From Roseateles chitinivorans (GTDB lineage: Bacteria; Pseudomonadota; Gammaproteobacteria; Burkholderiales; Burkholderiaceae_C): a stretch of 64,000 nt of DNA. Positions 47,163-59,711 of the stretch are shown here, one piece after another. A program made the position numbers and the translations under genes. The stretch is taken from assembly GCF_002761755.1 (NCBI RefSeq), contig NZ_PEOG01000014.1, positions 1 to 64,000 of the forward strand, written 5' to 3'. The notes below the pieces were generated by a model. The model was given only the letters and a program-made list of their open reading frames with translations. It had not been told where the DNA came from and ran no database searches. The stretch's first letter is position 1. Each line of letters starts with the position of its first letter.

Positions 47163-47834
47163 ATGCGCATCTTGATCGCCGAAGACGACCAGGTCCTGGC
47201 CGATGGCCTGCTGCGTTCGTTGCGGGCCTCGGGCTGCGCCGTCGACCAGGTCGGCAGCGGCAGCGAGGCGGACGCCGCGCTCGCCTCGCACGAGTTCGAC
47301 CTGCTGATCCTGGACCTCGGACTGCCGAAGCTGCATGGGCTGGAAGTCCTGCGTCGGCTGCGCGCGCGCGGATCGGCTGTGCCGGTGCTGATCCTGACGG
47401 CGGCGGATAGCATCGAGGAGCGCGTCAAGGGGCTGGACCTCGGTGCCGATGACTACATGGCCAAACCCTTCTCGCTGCAGGAACTCGAGGCCCGTGTGCG
47501 CGCGCTCACGCGCCGCGGCCTGGGCACCGCCTCCAGCGTGATCCGCCATGGCCCGCTGACCTTCGACGCCACCGGCCGCGTCGCCTACATCAACGACCAG
47601 ATGGTGGAACTGTCGGCGCGAGAGTTGTCGCTGCTCGAGGTGCTGCTGCAGCGCGCCGGACGTCTCGTCAGCAAGGACCAGTTGGTCGAGCGCCTGTGCG
47701 AGTGGGGCGAAGAGGTCAGCAACAACGCGATCGAGGTCTACATCCATCGGCTGCGCAAGAAGATCGAGCAGGGGCCGATCCGCATCGCGACGGTGCGCGG
47801 GCTGGGCTATTGCCTTGAGAAGATTCCCGGCTGA
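47163..47834 (+). CDS. OmpR-family response regulator
   Basis: A DNA-binding response regulator of 223 residues. Its receiver has EDD (7-9) and phospho-acceptor D51 (LLILDLGLPKLHG), T in LTAADS and K in AKPFSLQE. The winged-helix output domain has VELSARELSLLEVLLQR and the terminal RLRKKIEQGPIRIATVRGLGYCLE. It resembles the TctD/QseB/PmrA group. A purine-rich AGAGGGGA sequence precedes the ATG. It is followed 53 bp later by its cognate sensor kinase. Confidence 0.95.
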   Translation: MRILIAEDDQVLADGLLRSLRASGCAVDQVGSGSEADAALASHEFDLLILDLGLPKLHGLEVLRRLRARGSAVPVLILTAADSIEERVKGLDLGADDYMAKPFSLQELEARVRALTRRGLGTASSVIRHGPLTFDATGRVAYINDQMVELSARELSLLEVLLQRAGRLVSKDQLVERLCEWGEEVSNNAIEVYIHRLRKKIEQGPIRIATVRGLGYCLEKIPG

Positions 47835-47887
47835 GGAACGGCACGTCCCGAAGGGCCCGGGCGCACGCTTGACCAAGGACGCGCGGC

Positions 47888-49393
47888 ATGGCGGGTGAAT
47901 CGTCCGGCCATCGCTCCTTGTTCGGCGAGATCCTCGACTGGATGCTTGCCCCGCTGCTGGTCATCTGGCCGATCAGCGTCGCGTTGACCTGGCTGGTGGC
48001 GCAAGGCATCGCCAACAAGCCCTACGACCGCGAGCTCGACGAGATGGCGCGCACCCTCGGCCTGCAGGTCGTCACCGAGCCCGGTCCCGGCGACGCGTCC
48101 GCGCGACGCGGGCGGTCGCGCTACGCACTCGCGCCGGAGGCCGCGGCGCTGCTGCGGGCGGATGAGTCCGACACGATCTACTACCAGGTGCTGGGCCTGC
48201 GCGGCGAACTGCTGAGCGGCGACGCCCAGTTGCCGGTGCCGGAGGTCGAGCCGCCGATCGTGCCGTGGGAGGTGAATCGACGCTTCGACGAGGTCAACAA
48301 CGAGGCGGTGCGGGTGTCCTACCTGTGGGTGGTGCCGGAGGGGATGGCGGGCGGCGACAAGATGATGCTGGTCCAGGTCGCGGAGACGCTGGGCAAGCGC
48401 TCGCGGCTGACCAACGAGATCATCAAGGGCGTGATCCTGCCGCAGTTCGTCATCCTGCCGCTGGCGGTGCTGCTGGTGTGGCTGGCGCTGGCGCGCGGTA
48501 TCGCCCCCCTCAACGACCTGCAGCGCCGCATCCGCTCGCGCGACAGTTCCGATCTCAGCCCCATCGACGAGCAGCGCATCCCCGACGAGGTCGCCCCGCT
48601 GGTGCAGGCGATCAACGACCTGCTCGAGCGGCTCGATCAATCGATCCGCGCGCAGAAGCACTTCCTGGCCGACGCCGCGCATCAGCTCAAGACGCCGTTG
48701 GCGGGGCTGCGGACGCAGGCGGAACTCGCGCAGCGCGAGATCGACGAGGGTCGCAGCTCGCCAGCGGAGCTGCGCCGCTCGCTCAAGCAGATCGCGGTAT
48801 CCAGTCAGCGTGCGGCGCACATGGTGAACCAGTTGCTGGCGATGGCCCGCGCCGAGGACCAGGAGCATGCCGCGCGTCGCAGCGAGGTTAACCTCGCGGT
48901 GCTGGCGATCGAGACGGTGCGGGACTTCGTGCCGCGGGCGATGGAGAAGCGGCTGGACCTGGGTTACGAAGGGCCGGAGGCGAGCCAGGCGGGGCTGCGC
49001 ATCCACGGCCATCCGCTGCTGATCCGCGAACTGATCCGCAATCTGGTGGACAACGCGCTGCTGTACACGCCCAGTGGCGGGACGGTGACGGTGCGCGTGG
49101 TGGAGGACCCCTTCGGACAGGTGTGCGTGCTGCAGGTGGAGGACTCGGGGCCAGGCATCGCGGAGGCGGAGCGCGACCAGGTCTTCCAGCCGTTCTACCG
49201 GGCGCTGGGCACCAACGTCGACGGCTCGGGGCTGGGCTTGGCGATCGTGCGCGAGATCGTCCAGCAGCACGACGCCGAGATCGCGGTCGACGACACGCGA
49301 GCACGACGTCAGGCAGAGGCGGAGGGCGTCGGTCCTGGCGCTCGGTTCACGGTGCGCTTCGCGGCGCATCCGCTCGCCAACGGGGCGCATTGA
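47888..49393 (+). CDS. Sensor histidine kinase (TctE/QseC-like)
   Basis: The membrane partner of the response regulator just upstream, 501 residues. TM1 (about 19-40), a periplasmic region (about 41-165) and TM2 (about 180-200) are followed by a HAMP-like linker. The dimerisation histidine is H265 in ADAAHQLKTPLAGLR. The ATPase has N-box LIRNLVDNALLYTP, G1 DSGPGI, F FQPFYRALGTNV and G2 GSGLGLAIV. The double-sensor (2CSK_N) N-terminus resembles TctE, which responds to tricarboxylates, but the signal here is unknown. A GTG or other start just upstream of the ATG is not needed. Confidence 0.93.
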   Translation: MAGESSGHRSLFGEILDWMLAPLLVIWPISVALTWLVAQGIANKPYDRELDEMARTLGLQVVTEPGPGDASARRGRSRYALAPEAAALLRADESDTIYYQVLGLRGELLSGDAQLPVPEVEPPIVPWEVNRRFDEVNNEAVRVSYLWVVPEGMAGGDKMMLVQVAETLGKRSRLTNEIIKGVILPQFVILPLAVLLVWLALARGIAPLNDLQRRIRSRDSSDLSPIDEQRIPDEVAPLVQAINDLLERLDQSIRAQKHFLADAAHQLKTPLAGLRTQAELAQREIDEGRSSPAELRRSLKQIAVSSQRAAHMVNQLLAMARAEDQEHAARRSEVNLAVLAIETVRDFVPRAMEKRLDLGYEGPEASQAGLRIHGHPLLIRELIRNLVDNALLYTPSGGTVTVRVVEDPFGQVCVLQVEDSGPGIAEAERDQVFQPFYRALGTNVDGSGLGLAIVREIVQQHDAEIAVDDTRARRQAEAEGVGPGARFTVRFAAHPLANGAH

Positions 49394-49556
49394 ATCGGGA
49401 CCTTGAACCAGGCATATCGAACGCCTCCACACATCGATCAGCCGGTGCCTTGGACCGGGAGTCCACGCAGGGTCATCCGTCAGTTCAGGCTAGCGACAAG
49501 CACTGAGCGCTTTCGAAGAATCACGCCTTCCTTCTCAAATGAAGCAGGTGGATTCG

Positions 49557-50129
49557 ATGGCTTACCAACTTCCCACGGCGACAGCGATGCGAATGACGAG
49601 CGACGAGTTTCTGCTCTGGAGTCCGAACGACGACAAGCGGTACGAATTGATCGACGGCCACGTCATCCAGATGACGACCAGCATCGACCGGCATCAGACG
49701 GTCGCGGGAAATCTCTGGGCTGAGTTCCGGGCCCACCTGAGGGGGAAACCCTGCACGGCCTACATGGCGTTGGATGTGCACATCGACGAATCGAATTGCC
49801 TGGTACCCGACGTGTTCGTGTCTTGCGGCACCGCCGATCGCAACAGGCCCCGCGGCAAATCGAACGTGCCGCTCGTCGTCGAGGTCTTGTCGCCGAGTAC
49901 CGCCGCCTTCGATCGGAAGGGAAAGTTCGCCCGCTATCGCCGAATGAGCGCGTTGAGGGAATACATGTTGGTCGACGTCGAGAAACTTGCGACCGTCGTG
50001 CACCGCCGCTGCGAAGACGGTGCCTGGGAAATCTTCCGTTACTCCGCCCCGGCCATCGTCCGATTAGCCTCGATCGGGCTCGATATCGCCAGCGACCTCA
50101 TCTTTGCGGATCTCGAGCGTGCAGCCTGA
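49557..50129 (+). CDS. Uma2-family (DUF820) nuclease-fold protein
   Basis: A Uma2-family protein of 190 residues with a PD-(D/E)XK-like fold. Motifs are RYELIDGHVIQM, VPDVFVSC and VVEVLSPSTAAFDRKGKF (the putative catalytic D...ExK-like cluster), then YLVDV-like EYMLVDVEKL. The ATG at 49557 is preferred because AGGTGG lies six bases upstream. A first ATG at 49539 is possible. Uma2 proteins are numerous in cyanobacteria and appear singly in many others. Their biological role is not settled. Base composition is lower in GC than the neighbours, and its stop directly abuts the rodA stop (0 bp), suggesting insertion or late arrival. Confidence 0.88.
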   Translation: MAYQLPTATAMRMTSDEFLLWSPNDDKRYELIDGHVIQMTTSIDRHQTVAGNLWAEFRAHLRGKPCTAYMALDVHIDESNCLVPDVFVSCGTADRNRPRGKSNVPLVVEVLSPSTAAFDRKGKFARYRRMSALREYMLVDVEKLATVVHRRCEDGAWEIFRYSAPAIVRLASIGLDIASDLIFADLERAA

Positions 50130-51284
50130 TTACCGCTGCGTGCCGCCACGGCTCTTGGCGATCGACATCAGCATCCCCAGCGACAACCCCAGCGTCACCA
50201 TCGCCGTGCCGCCATACGAGATGAATGGCAGCGGCACGCCGACCACCGGCAGGATGCCGGTCACCATCCCCATGTTCACGAACACGTAGGTGAAGAAGCT
50301 CAGGGTGATCGCCCCGGCGAGCAGCCGCGAGAACAGCGTCGGCGCTTCGTGCGCGATGACCAGTCCGCGCAGGATCAAGGCGGTGAAGCCGAGCAGCAAC
50401 GCCAGCGCTCCGATCAGGCCGAACTCCTCGCCATAGGCGGCGAAGATGAAGTCGGTGGTCCGCTCCGGGATGAACTCCAGGTGCGTCTGCGTGCCCTTCA
50501 TGAAGCCCTTGCCGGTCACGCCGCCCGAGCCGATCGCGATCTCGCCCTGGATGATGTGGAAGCCCTTGCCCAGCGGATCCTTGGTCGGATCGAGCAGCGT
50601 GCAGACGCGGTCCTTCTGGTAGTCCTTCAGCACCACCCACTTCACATCGGGCTGGCAGATCTGGTCCTCGCTGAAGACCAGCGCGGTGATGCCCGCCCCG
50701 GCCAGCACCAGCGCCGGAATGATCAACTTCCACGACAACCCGGCGAAGAAGATCACGTACAGGCCAGCGCCCAGCACCAGCAGCGAGGTGCCGAGGTCCG
50801 GCTGCTTGGCGATCAGGCCGACCGGCACTACGAGCAGCACGAAGGCGGCGACGAAATCGGGCAGACGCAACTGGCCCTCGCGCTTCTGGAACCACCAGGC
50901 CAGCATCAGCGGCACCGCGATCTTCAGCATCTCCGAGGGCTGGATCACGACGCCCACATTCAGCCAGCGCGTCGCGCCCTTCTTGCTGATGCCGAACAGC
51001 GCCACCGCCACCAGCAGCGTGACGCCGACCGCATAGAGCGGCAGCGCGAGCTGCATCAGGCGCTGCGGCGGCACCTGGGCGGTCACGAACAGCACGCCCA
51101 TCGCCAGCACCATGTTCCGCGCGTGATCGACGAAGCGCGTGCCATGGTCATAGCCGGCCGAGTACATGCACATCAGGCCCAGTCCCATCAGCCAGCCCAT
51201 GGCGAGCAGCAGCGGGAGGTCGAAGCCCTGGAACAGCGGCTTCACGCGCTGCAGCAGGCTGGGTTTGCTGAAGACGGCGCTCAT
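50130..51284 (-). CDS. rodA: Peptidoglycan glycosyltransferase RodA (rod shape)
   Basis: A SEDS-family polymerase of 384 residues with about ten membrane helices that elongates peptidoglycan in the elongasome together with PBP2 (MrdA). Landmarks include NVGVVIQPSEMLKIAVPL, AKQPDLGTSLLVL, and HLEFIPERTTDFIFAAYGEEFGL, and the C-terminal PFISYGGTAM. It overlaps the mrdA stop by four bases and is the last gene of the mre operon. Confidence 0.97.
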   Translation of the reverse strand: MSAVFSKPSLLQRVKPLFQGFDLPLLLAMGWLMGLGLMCMYSAGYDHGTRFVDHARNMVLAMGVLFVTAQVPPQRLMQLALPLYAVGVTLLVAVALFGISKKGATRWLNVGVVIQPSEMLKIAVPLMLAWWFQKREGQLRLPDFVAAFVLLVVPVGLIAKQPDLGTSLLVLGAGLYVIFFAGLSWKLIIPALVLAGAGITALVFSEDQICQPDVKWVVLKDYQKDRVCTLLDPTKDPLGKGFHIIQGEIAIGSGGVTGKGFMKGTQTHLEFIPERTTDFIFAAYGEEFGLIGALALLLGFTALILRGLVIAHEAPTLFSRLLAGAITLSFFTYVFVNMGMVTGILPVVGVPLPFISYGGTAMVTLGLSLGMLMSIAKSRGGTQR

Positions 51285-53422
51285 CGTGAAGCTCCCGGGT
51301 TGGGTCGCGGCGCGACCGGCGCGAGGCGGCGCTCGGCGGCGGAGCCTGGTATCGCGGCCGGCACCGCCGACGCCGGGACAGCGGGTCTGGGCACCCGGCT
51401 CGCGGGGCTGGACGCCTCAACCGATGCCGCCGCTGCGGACGCTGAGGACGCCGATGCGTCCGGCACGCTGGCCGCGGCGCCCGGCAACGGGATGTCCTCG
51501 ACGCGGCGCGGCGTGCCGATCGGCGCGCCGACCTGGCCGACCCGCACCTTGGCAATGTCCTCTTCGCTCGGATACGTGCCGGTCAACACGTAGTCGAAGA
51601 CGCGCCGCGCGATCGGCGCCGCCGACTCGGAGCCGAAGCCCGCGTTCTCCACGATCAGCGCCAGTGCGATCGTCGGTGCCTGGTAGGGCGCGAAGGAGAT
51701 GTACAGCGAATGGTCGCGCTTGCGTTCGTCCGCCTTGATGCTGCTGTAGGTCTGGCCGGCCCGCAGGCCGACCGCCTGCGCGGTGCCGGTCTTGCCGGCG
51801 CTCTGGTACTGCGCGCCGGCGAACACCATCCGCGAGGTGCCTTCCATCGTCACGTCGTGCATCGCGTTGCGGATCACGTCGACGTCGGCCTTGCGCAGCG
51901 CCAGCGGCGACAGTGCGTCGCTCGCGGTGCGGCGCTGCACATGCTTGACCACGTCCTCGATCTCCCGCACCAGCCGTGGCCGATAGCGTTCGCCGCCGCT
52001 GGCCAGCGTCGACATCGCGGTGGCCAGCTGCAGCATCGTGAAGTTGTTGTAGCCCTGGCCGATGCCCAGCGAGATCGTCTCGCCCGCGTACCACTTCTGC
52101 TGCTCGGGCCGCTTGTAGGCGCGGCGCTTCCACTCGGTGCTGGGCAGGATGCCGGTGACCTCGCCCAGCAGGTCGATCTCGGTCTTGCGACCGAAGCCGA
52201 AGGGCTCCAGCTGGTCGTGGATCATGTCAACGCCCATCTCGTTGGCCAACGAGTAGAAGTAGACGTTCGACGAGGTCACGATCGCCAGCCGCATGTCCTT
52301 CGGGCCGGCGCGGTCGCCGGTCGCGCTGCCGAAGGTCCGTCCGCCGAAGCTGTAGGTCAGGTTGTCCTGGACCACCACATTGGCCGCGCGCTTGCCGGTG
52401 TTGAGCGCCGCCATCGCCATGTAGGGCTTGAAGGTCGAACCCGGCGGATAGGTGCCGCGCAGCGCCCGGTTCAGCAGCGGCTTGTCGATGTCCTCGTTGA
52501 GTTCCTTCCAGCTGTCGGCGTCGATGCCGTCGACGAACAGGTTGGGATCGAAGGTCGGCTTGGACACGAAGGCCAGCACCTCGCCGTTGCGTGGGTCCAT
52601 CGCCACCAGCGCGCCGCGGCGATCGCCATAGAGGCGCTCGACCAGCGCCTGCAGCTTGATGTCGATCGACAGGTGCAGCGTGTTGCCCGGCGTCGGCGGG
52701 CGGTTGCGCAGCCGGCGGACGGCCCGGCCACCGGCACTGGTCTCCATCTCCTCGAAGCCGGTCTGGCCGTGCAGCTCGCGCTCGTAGGCCTGCTCCAGGC
52801 CCAGCTTGCCGATGTATTCGGTGCCGCGGTAGTTGGCGATGTCCTCTTCGGACCAGTCCTCCATCGCCTTCTTCTCGACCTGGTTGATGCGGCCGATGTA
52901 GCCCAGCAGGTGCGCCCCGACATCGCCCAGCGGGTAGTTGCGGAACAGCCGCGCCTTGATGTCCACGCCGGGGAAGCGGAAGCGCTGCGCCGCGAAGCGC
53001 GCGACCTCGGTATCGGTCAGCTTGGTGCGGATGGGCAGCGACTCGAAGTTCTTGCTCTCCTCCATCAAGCGCTTGAAGCGGCGGCGGTCGCGCGGCTGGA
53101 TGTCGATGACGGCGGTGAGCGCATCGATCGTGCGCTCCAGGTCCGGCACCTTGGAGGGGGTGATCTCCAGCGTGTAGGCCGAGTAGTTGCTGGCCAGCAC
53201 GACGCCATTGCGGTCGACGATCAGGCCGCGGTTGGGCACGATCGGCAGCACGGTGACGCGGTTGGTCTCGGCGCGCTCGAGCAGCGAGTCGTGCTGCGTG
53301 ATCTGCAGGTAGACGAGCCGGGCGACGAGCAGCGCGAAGCAGAACAGCACGAACGCGGCCGCGGCGACCAGCCGCAACCGGAACCGGCTCAGCTCCGCCT
53401 GGAGATTCTTGATGACCGTCAT
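51281..53422 (-). CDS. mrdA: Penicillin-binding protein 2 (MrdA)
   Basis: The transpeptidase of the elongasome, 713 residues. It has one N-terminal membrane helix (LVAAAAFVLFCFALLVARL), a dimerisation domain, and a transpeptidase domain with the active-site motif STFK (about Ser329 in YPPGSTFKPYM), SSN and KTG (GKTGTAQ). It has an unusual Ala/Ser/Pro-rich C-terminal tail of about 85 residues after TYPSEEDIAKVRVGQ. It sits between mreD (22 bp gap) and rodA (4-bp overlap). Confidence 0.97.
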   Translation of the reverse strand: MTVIKNLQAELSRFRLRLVAAAAFVLFCFALLVARLVYLQITQHDSLLERAETNRVTVLPIVPNRGLIVDRNGVVLASNYSAYTLEITPSKVPDLERTIDALTAVIDIQPRDRRRFKRLMEESKNFESLPIRTKLTDTEVARFAAQRFRFPGVDIKARLFRNYPLGDVGAHLLGYIGRINQVEKKAMEDWSEEDIANYRGTEYIGKLGLEQAYERELHGQTGFEEMETSAGGRAVRRLRNRPPTPGNTLHLSIDIKLQALVERLYGDRRGALVAMDPRNGEVLAFVSKPTFDPNLFVDGIDADSWKELNEDIDKPLLNRALRGTYPPGSTFKPYMAMAALNTGKRAANVVVQDNLTYSFGGRTFGSATGDRAGPKDMRLAIVTSSNVYFYSLANEMGVDMIHDQLEPFGFGRKTEIDLLGEVTGILPSTEWKRRAYKRPEQQKWYAGETISLGIGQGYNNFTMLQLATAMSTLASGGERYRPRLVREIEDVVKHVQRRTASDALSPLALRKADVDVIRNAMHDVTMEGTSRMVFAGAQYQSAGKTGTAQAVGLRAGQTYSSIKADERKRDHSLYISFAPYQAPTIALALIVENAGFGSESAAPIARRVFDYVLTGTYPSEEDIAKVRVGQVGAPIGTPRRVEDIPLPGAAASVPDASASSASAAAASVEASSPASRVPRPAVPASAVPAAIPGSAAERRLAPVAPRPNPGASR

Positions 53423-53444
53423 CGCGGGCCCGTCCTCGGCGCGC

Positions 53445-53966
53445 TCAGAGCGGGCGGTGCGCGTCGGGATCCGGCGCGCGACGCTGCGGCGCGAGCAGCA
53501 GCGCCGCGGCGATCGGCCACAGCGCCGCCTGCAGCACCGGCGCCAGCACCAGGCTCCAGCCGGGCCACATGCCGCCGACGATCAGCCGCACGATCACCGC
53601 GATCGCGGTCGCCAGCACGAACAGCGGCAGCACGTGCAGCGCCTGCGCGCCGAGCGAGAACCAGAGCAGCCGGCGATGCAGCGCGACCGCGCCGAAGGCC
53701 AGCAGGCTGTAGGCCAGCGCATGCTGGCCAAGGAGCGCGCCATGGTGGACGTCGATCATCAGGCCGAAGACGAAGGCCCAGCCCACGCCGACGCGCCGTG
53801 GCTGATGGACATTCCAGAACACCAGCACGATCGCCAGCACGTCCGGCATCCAGGGCTGGCGGCCGACGGGCACCATGTCGACCAGCAGGCCGACGACCAG
53901 GCTGAACGCGATGAACAGGGGATTGGCGGGCAGCAGCAGCTGGCTCGCGCCGCGCGGCATGATCAT
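53445..53966 (-). CDS. mreD: Rod shape-determining protein MreD
   Basis: A small integral membrane protein of the elongasome, 173 residues with about five helices (LFIAFSLVVGLLVDMVP, FVFGLMIDVHHGALLGQ, LHVLPLFVLATAIAVIVRL). Its first ATG overlaps the mreC stop (ATGA), so translation is coupled. A second ATG two codons later is possible. Confidence 0.93.
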   Translation of the reverse strand: MIMPRGASQLLLPANPLFIAFSLVVGLLVDMVPVGRQPWMPDVLAIVLVFWNVHQPRRVGVGWAFVFGLMIDVHHGALLGQHALAYSLLAFGAVALHRRLLWFSLGAQALHVLPLFVLATAIAVIVRLIVGGMWPGWSLVLAPVLQAALWPIAAALLLAPQRRAPDPDAHRPL

Positions 53967-54928
53967 CGGTGGGCTCCCTTGGGGGCGGACGCGGCGCGAC
54001 GCGGCTTGGCGCCGGCATCGGCCGCCGCGGCGCTCGCGGCGCTGGCCGCTTCCTGCGCGGCTTCGATGCGGGCGTCCTCCTGGCCCTGCAGCGGCTCCAG
54101 CACCAGCACATGCCGGGCGCTGTCCGGCTGCGCGACCGGCGCCAGGCCGACGCGGGCGAAGCTGGTGTCGCCGCGGCGCTCCACCTCGGCAACCTTCGCC
54201 ACCGGCAGCCCCGGCGGGTAGAGGCCGTCCAGGCCGGAGGTCGCGAGCGCGTCGCCGGCCTTGATGTCGGCGTTGGCGGCGATGAAGCGCAGCTCCATCA
54301 CGCCGCGTTCGCCGCCGTAGGCGACGCCGCGCTGCTGGGTGCGGGTGTTGAGGACCGGAATGGTGGCCTCACGGTCGGTCAGCAGCGTGACCTCGGCCGA
54401 GAGCGGATAGACCCGCGTCACCTGGCCGAGCACGCCGGCGTCGTTGACCACCGGCGCGCCCAGTCGCACGCCGCGGTGGCTGCCGCGATCGATGACGATG
54501 CGGCGCGAGAAGGGATCGGGCGCCTCGTAGAGGACCTCGGCGGCGAGCCCCTTCACCGGCAGGGCATCGCGCAGGTCGAGCAGCGCGCGCAGCCGCGTGT
54601 TCTCGGCCTGGAGCTGCGCGGCGCGACTCAGGATCACGGCCTGCGAGGCGAGTTGCTGGCGTGCCTGGTTCTCGGCCTCGGTGGCCTTCTCCATGCCGCG
54701 GGCGTAGTCGCCGGCCTGCTCCCAGGCGTCGACGGGCGCCAGCAGCGCGCGCTGCAGCGGATGCAGCGCCAGCGCCAGGCCCGCGCGGGCGGGAGCGGTC
54801 AACTGGAAGCGCGAATCCGCCACCATGAGGAACACGGCCAGCGCGGCGCAAAAGGCCAGCTTCGTCAGCGCGGACGGGCCTTCGCGAAACAGCGGCGGTG
54901 GGTTGCGATCCAAGGTGCCGAGAGGCAT
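53963..54928 (-). CDS. mreC: Rod shape-determining protein MreC
   Basis: The periplasmic elongasome scaffold, 321 residues. It has one transmembrane helix (about 22-40), a coiled coil (about 80-115; ARQQLASQAVILSRAAQLQ) and the beta-barrel MreC domain (about 125-275; VIDRGSHRGVRLGAPVVN, ATSGLDGLYPPGLPVAKV). A C-terminal Ala-rich basic tail (KPRRAASAPKG) is longer than usual. It follows mreB by 52 bp. Confidence 0.96.
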   Translation of the reverse strand: MPLGTLDRNPPPLFREGPSALTKLAFCAALAVFLMVADSRFQLTAPARAGLALALHPLQRALLAPVDAWEQAGDYARGMEKATEAENQARQQLASQAVILSRAAQLQAENTRLRALLDLRDALPVKGLAAEVLYEAPDPFSRRIVIDRGSHRGVRLGAPVVNDAGVLGQVTRVYPLSAEVTLLTDREATIPVLNTRTQQRGVAYGGERGVMELRFIAANADIKAGDALATSGLDGLYPPGLPVAKVAEVERRGDTSFARVGLAPVAQPDSARHVLVLEPLQGQEDARIEAAQEAASAASAAAADAGAKPRRAASAPKGAHR

Positions 54929-54980
54929 GAAGATCTCAGCAGGGGAGATTCAATGCAAAGCGGCCCGAAGGCCGCACCCA

Positions 54981-56385
<1,405 letters not shown>

Positions 56386-56685
56386 ATGGCACTCACCCAC
56401 GACGACGTCAGCCGGATCGCCAAACTGGCCCGGCTCGAACTTTCCGGCGACGAACAGGCCGCGCTGCTGCCCCAGCTCAACGGCTTCTTCTCGATCGTCG
56501 AGCAGATGAGCGCGGTCGACACCAGCGGCGTCGATCCCCTCTACACGCCGCTGTCGGCGGTCCAGGAAGTGGCCCTGCGGCTGCGCGAGGATCGCGTCAC
56601 CGAAACCGACCAGCGCGCGCTGAACCAGCGCAGCGCTCCCGCCGTCGAGGACGGCCTGTTCCTGGTCCCGAAAGTCATCGAATGA
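56386..56685 (+). CDS. gatC: Asp-tRNA(Asn)/Glu-tRNA(Gln) amidotransferase subunit GatC
   Basis: The small stabilising subunit of GatCAB, 99 residues (normal length). The family pattern is [25 protein letters not shown] and a C-terminal [15 protein letters not shown], then LFLVPKVIE. Its stop overlaps the gatA start (ATGA). Confidence 0.96.
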   Translation: MALTHDDVSRIAKLARLELSGDEQAALLPQLNGFFSIVEQMSAVDTSGVDPLYTPLSAVQEVALRLREDRVTETDQRALNQRSAPAVEDGLFLVPKVIE

Positions 56686-58172
56686 CCGCCCCCCTGCATC
56701 AACTCGGCGTCGCCGAGCTCGGCCGCGCCTTGCGCGCCAAGACGGTCTCCAGCACCGAACTGACGCAACATCTGCTTGCGCGTGTTGCCGCGGCGAAGGA
56801 TCTCGGCGCCTTCCTCCATGTGGATCCGGACTACGCGCTGACCCGCGCCAGGGACGCCGACGCGCGGCTGGCCGCCGGCGAGGCCGGCGCGCTGATCGGC
56901 GTGCCGCTGGCGCACAAGGACATCTTCGTCACCCGCGACATGCCGACCACCGCCGGCTCGAAGATGCTGGCGGGCTACCTGAGCCCGTTCGACGCCACCG
57001 TGGTCGAGCGGCTCAACGCCGCGGGCACCGTGTCGCTGGGCAAGCTCAACTGCGACGAGTTCGCGATGGGCTCGGCCAACGAGAACAGCGCCTACTTCAA
57101 GGCGCTCAATCCCTGGGACCGCACGCGCGTGCCGGGCGGCTCCTCGGGCGGCTCGGCGGTCGCGGTGGCGGCTGGCCTGGTGCCGGCCACGACCGGCACC
57201 GACACCGGCGGCTCGATCCGTCAGCCCGCCAGCTTCTCCGGCATCACCGGCATCAAGCCGACCTATGGCGTGTGCTCGCGCTACGGAATGATCGCGTTCG
57301 CGTCGAGCCTGGACCAGGCCGGCGTGTTCGCCCGGTCGGCCGAGGACTGCGCGCTGCTGCTGTCCACGATGAGCGGCTTCGACGAGCGCGACGCCACCAG
57401 CGTCCAGCAGCCGCCGCAGGACTTCAGCGCCCAGATGCTGGCCCCGCGCGACGGCGCGACCGCCGCGCAGCCGCTCAAGGGACTGCGCATCGGCCTGCCG
57501 AAGGAGTTCTTCCCGGCCGCGCTGTCCGCCGACGTGAACAGCGCCGTGCGCGCCGGCCTGGCCGAGCTGGAAAAGCTCGGCGCGACGCTGGTGGACGTGT
57601 CGCTGCCCCGCACCGAGCTGGCGATCCCGGTCTACTACATCATTGCCCCGGCCGAGGCGAGCTCGAACCTGTCGCGCTTCGACGGCGTGAAGTTCGGGCA
57701 CCGCGCCAAGACCTACGGCAACCTGATCGACATGTACGAGAAGACCCGCGCCGAAGGCTTCGGCGCCGAGGTCAAGCGCCGGATCATGATCGGCAGCTAC
57801 GTGCTCTCTCATGGCTACTACGACGCCTACTACCTGCAGGCGCAGAAGCTGCGCCGCATGATCGCCGACGACTTCCAGCAGGCCTTCCAGCACTGCGACC
57901 TGATCGCCGGCCCGGTCGCGCCGACGGTCGCCTGGAAGCAGGGCGAGGGCGCGGACGATCCGGTCAAGGCCTACCTCGCCGACATCTTCACCCTGCCGGG
58001 CTCGCTGGCCGGCCTGCCCGGCATGAGCGTGCCGGTGGGGCTGGGCGAGGGCGGCATGCCGGTGGGCCTGCAGCTGCTGGGCAACTACTTCAAGGAAGGC
58101 ACGCTGCTGCACGCCGCGCACGCGCTGCAGCAGGCCACCGACTGGCATCGCCAGACCCCGGCCGGCGTGTAA
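56682..58172 (+). CDS. gatA: Asp-tRNA(Asn)/Glu-tRNA(Gln) amidotransferase subunit GatA
   Basis: The amidase subunit releases ammonia from glutamine or asparagine for GatB. The 496-residue protein has the Ser-cisSer-Lys triad K79 (AHKDIF), S154 (GGSSGGSA) and S178 ([10 protein letters not shown]), identical in position to the family reference as I recall it. Translational coupling to gatC is evident. Confidence 0.98.
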   Translation: MTAPLHQLGVAELGRALRAKTVSSTELTQHLLARVAAAKDLGAFLHVDPDYALTRARDADARLAAGEAGALIGVPLAHKDIFVTRDMPTTAGSKMLAGYLSPFDATVVERLNAAGTVSLGKLNCDEFAMGSANENSAYFKALNPWDRTRVPGGSSGGSAVAVAAGLVPATTGTDTGGSIRQPASFSGITGIKPTYGVCSRYGMIAFASSLDQAGVFARSAEDCALLLSTMSGFDERDATSVQQPPQDFSAQMLAPRDGATAAQPLKGLRIGLPKEFFPAALSADVNSAVRAGLAELEKLGATLVDVSLPRTELAIPVYYIIAPAEASSNLSRFDGVKFGHRAKTYGNLIDMYEKTRAEGFGAEVKRRIMIGSYVLSHGYYDAYYLQAQKLRRMIADDFQQAFQHCDLIAGPVAPTVAWKQGEGADDPVKAYLADIFTLPGSLAGLPGMSVPVGLGEGGMPVGLQLLGNYFKEGTLLHAAHALQQATDWHRQTPAGV

Positions 58173-58188
58173 CGACAACGAGTCTGTG

Positions 58189-59643
<1,455 letters not shown>

Positions 59644-59661
59644 TCAGGGCCCTGAAAGCAC

Positions 59662-59698
59662 AACGCCGGTGGAGCGATCCACCGGCGTTCTCTTTTTT
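59662..59698 (+). terminator. Strong intrinsic terminator after gatB
   Basis: An 11-bp perfect stem (aacgccggtgg / ccaccggcgtt) with a six-base loop is followed by TCTCTTTTTT. It ends the gatCAB operon and may also act on the convergent DUF4124 gene. Confidence 0.93.
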
Positions 59699-59711
59699 GG
59701 AGTCGCCGCTG

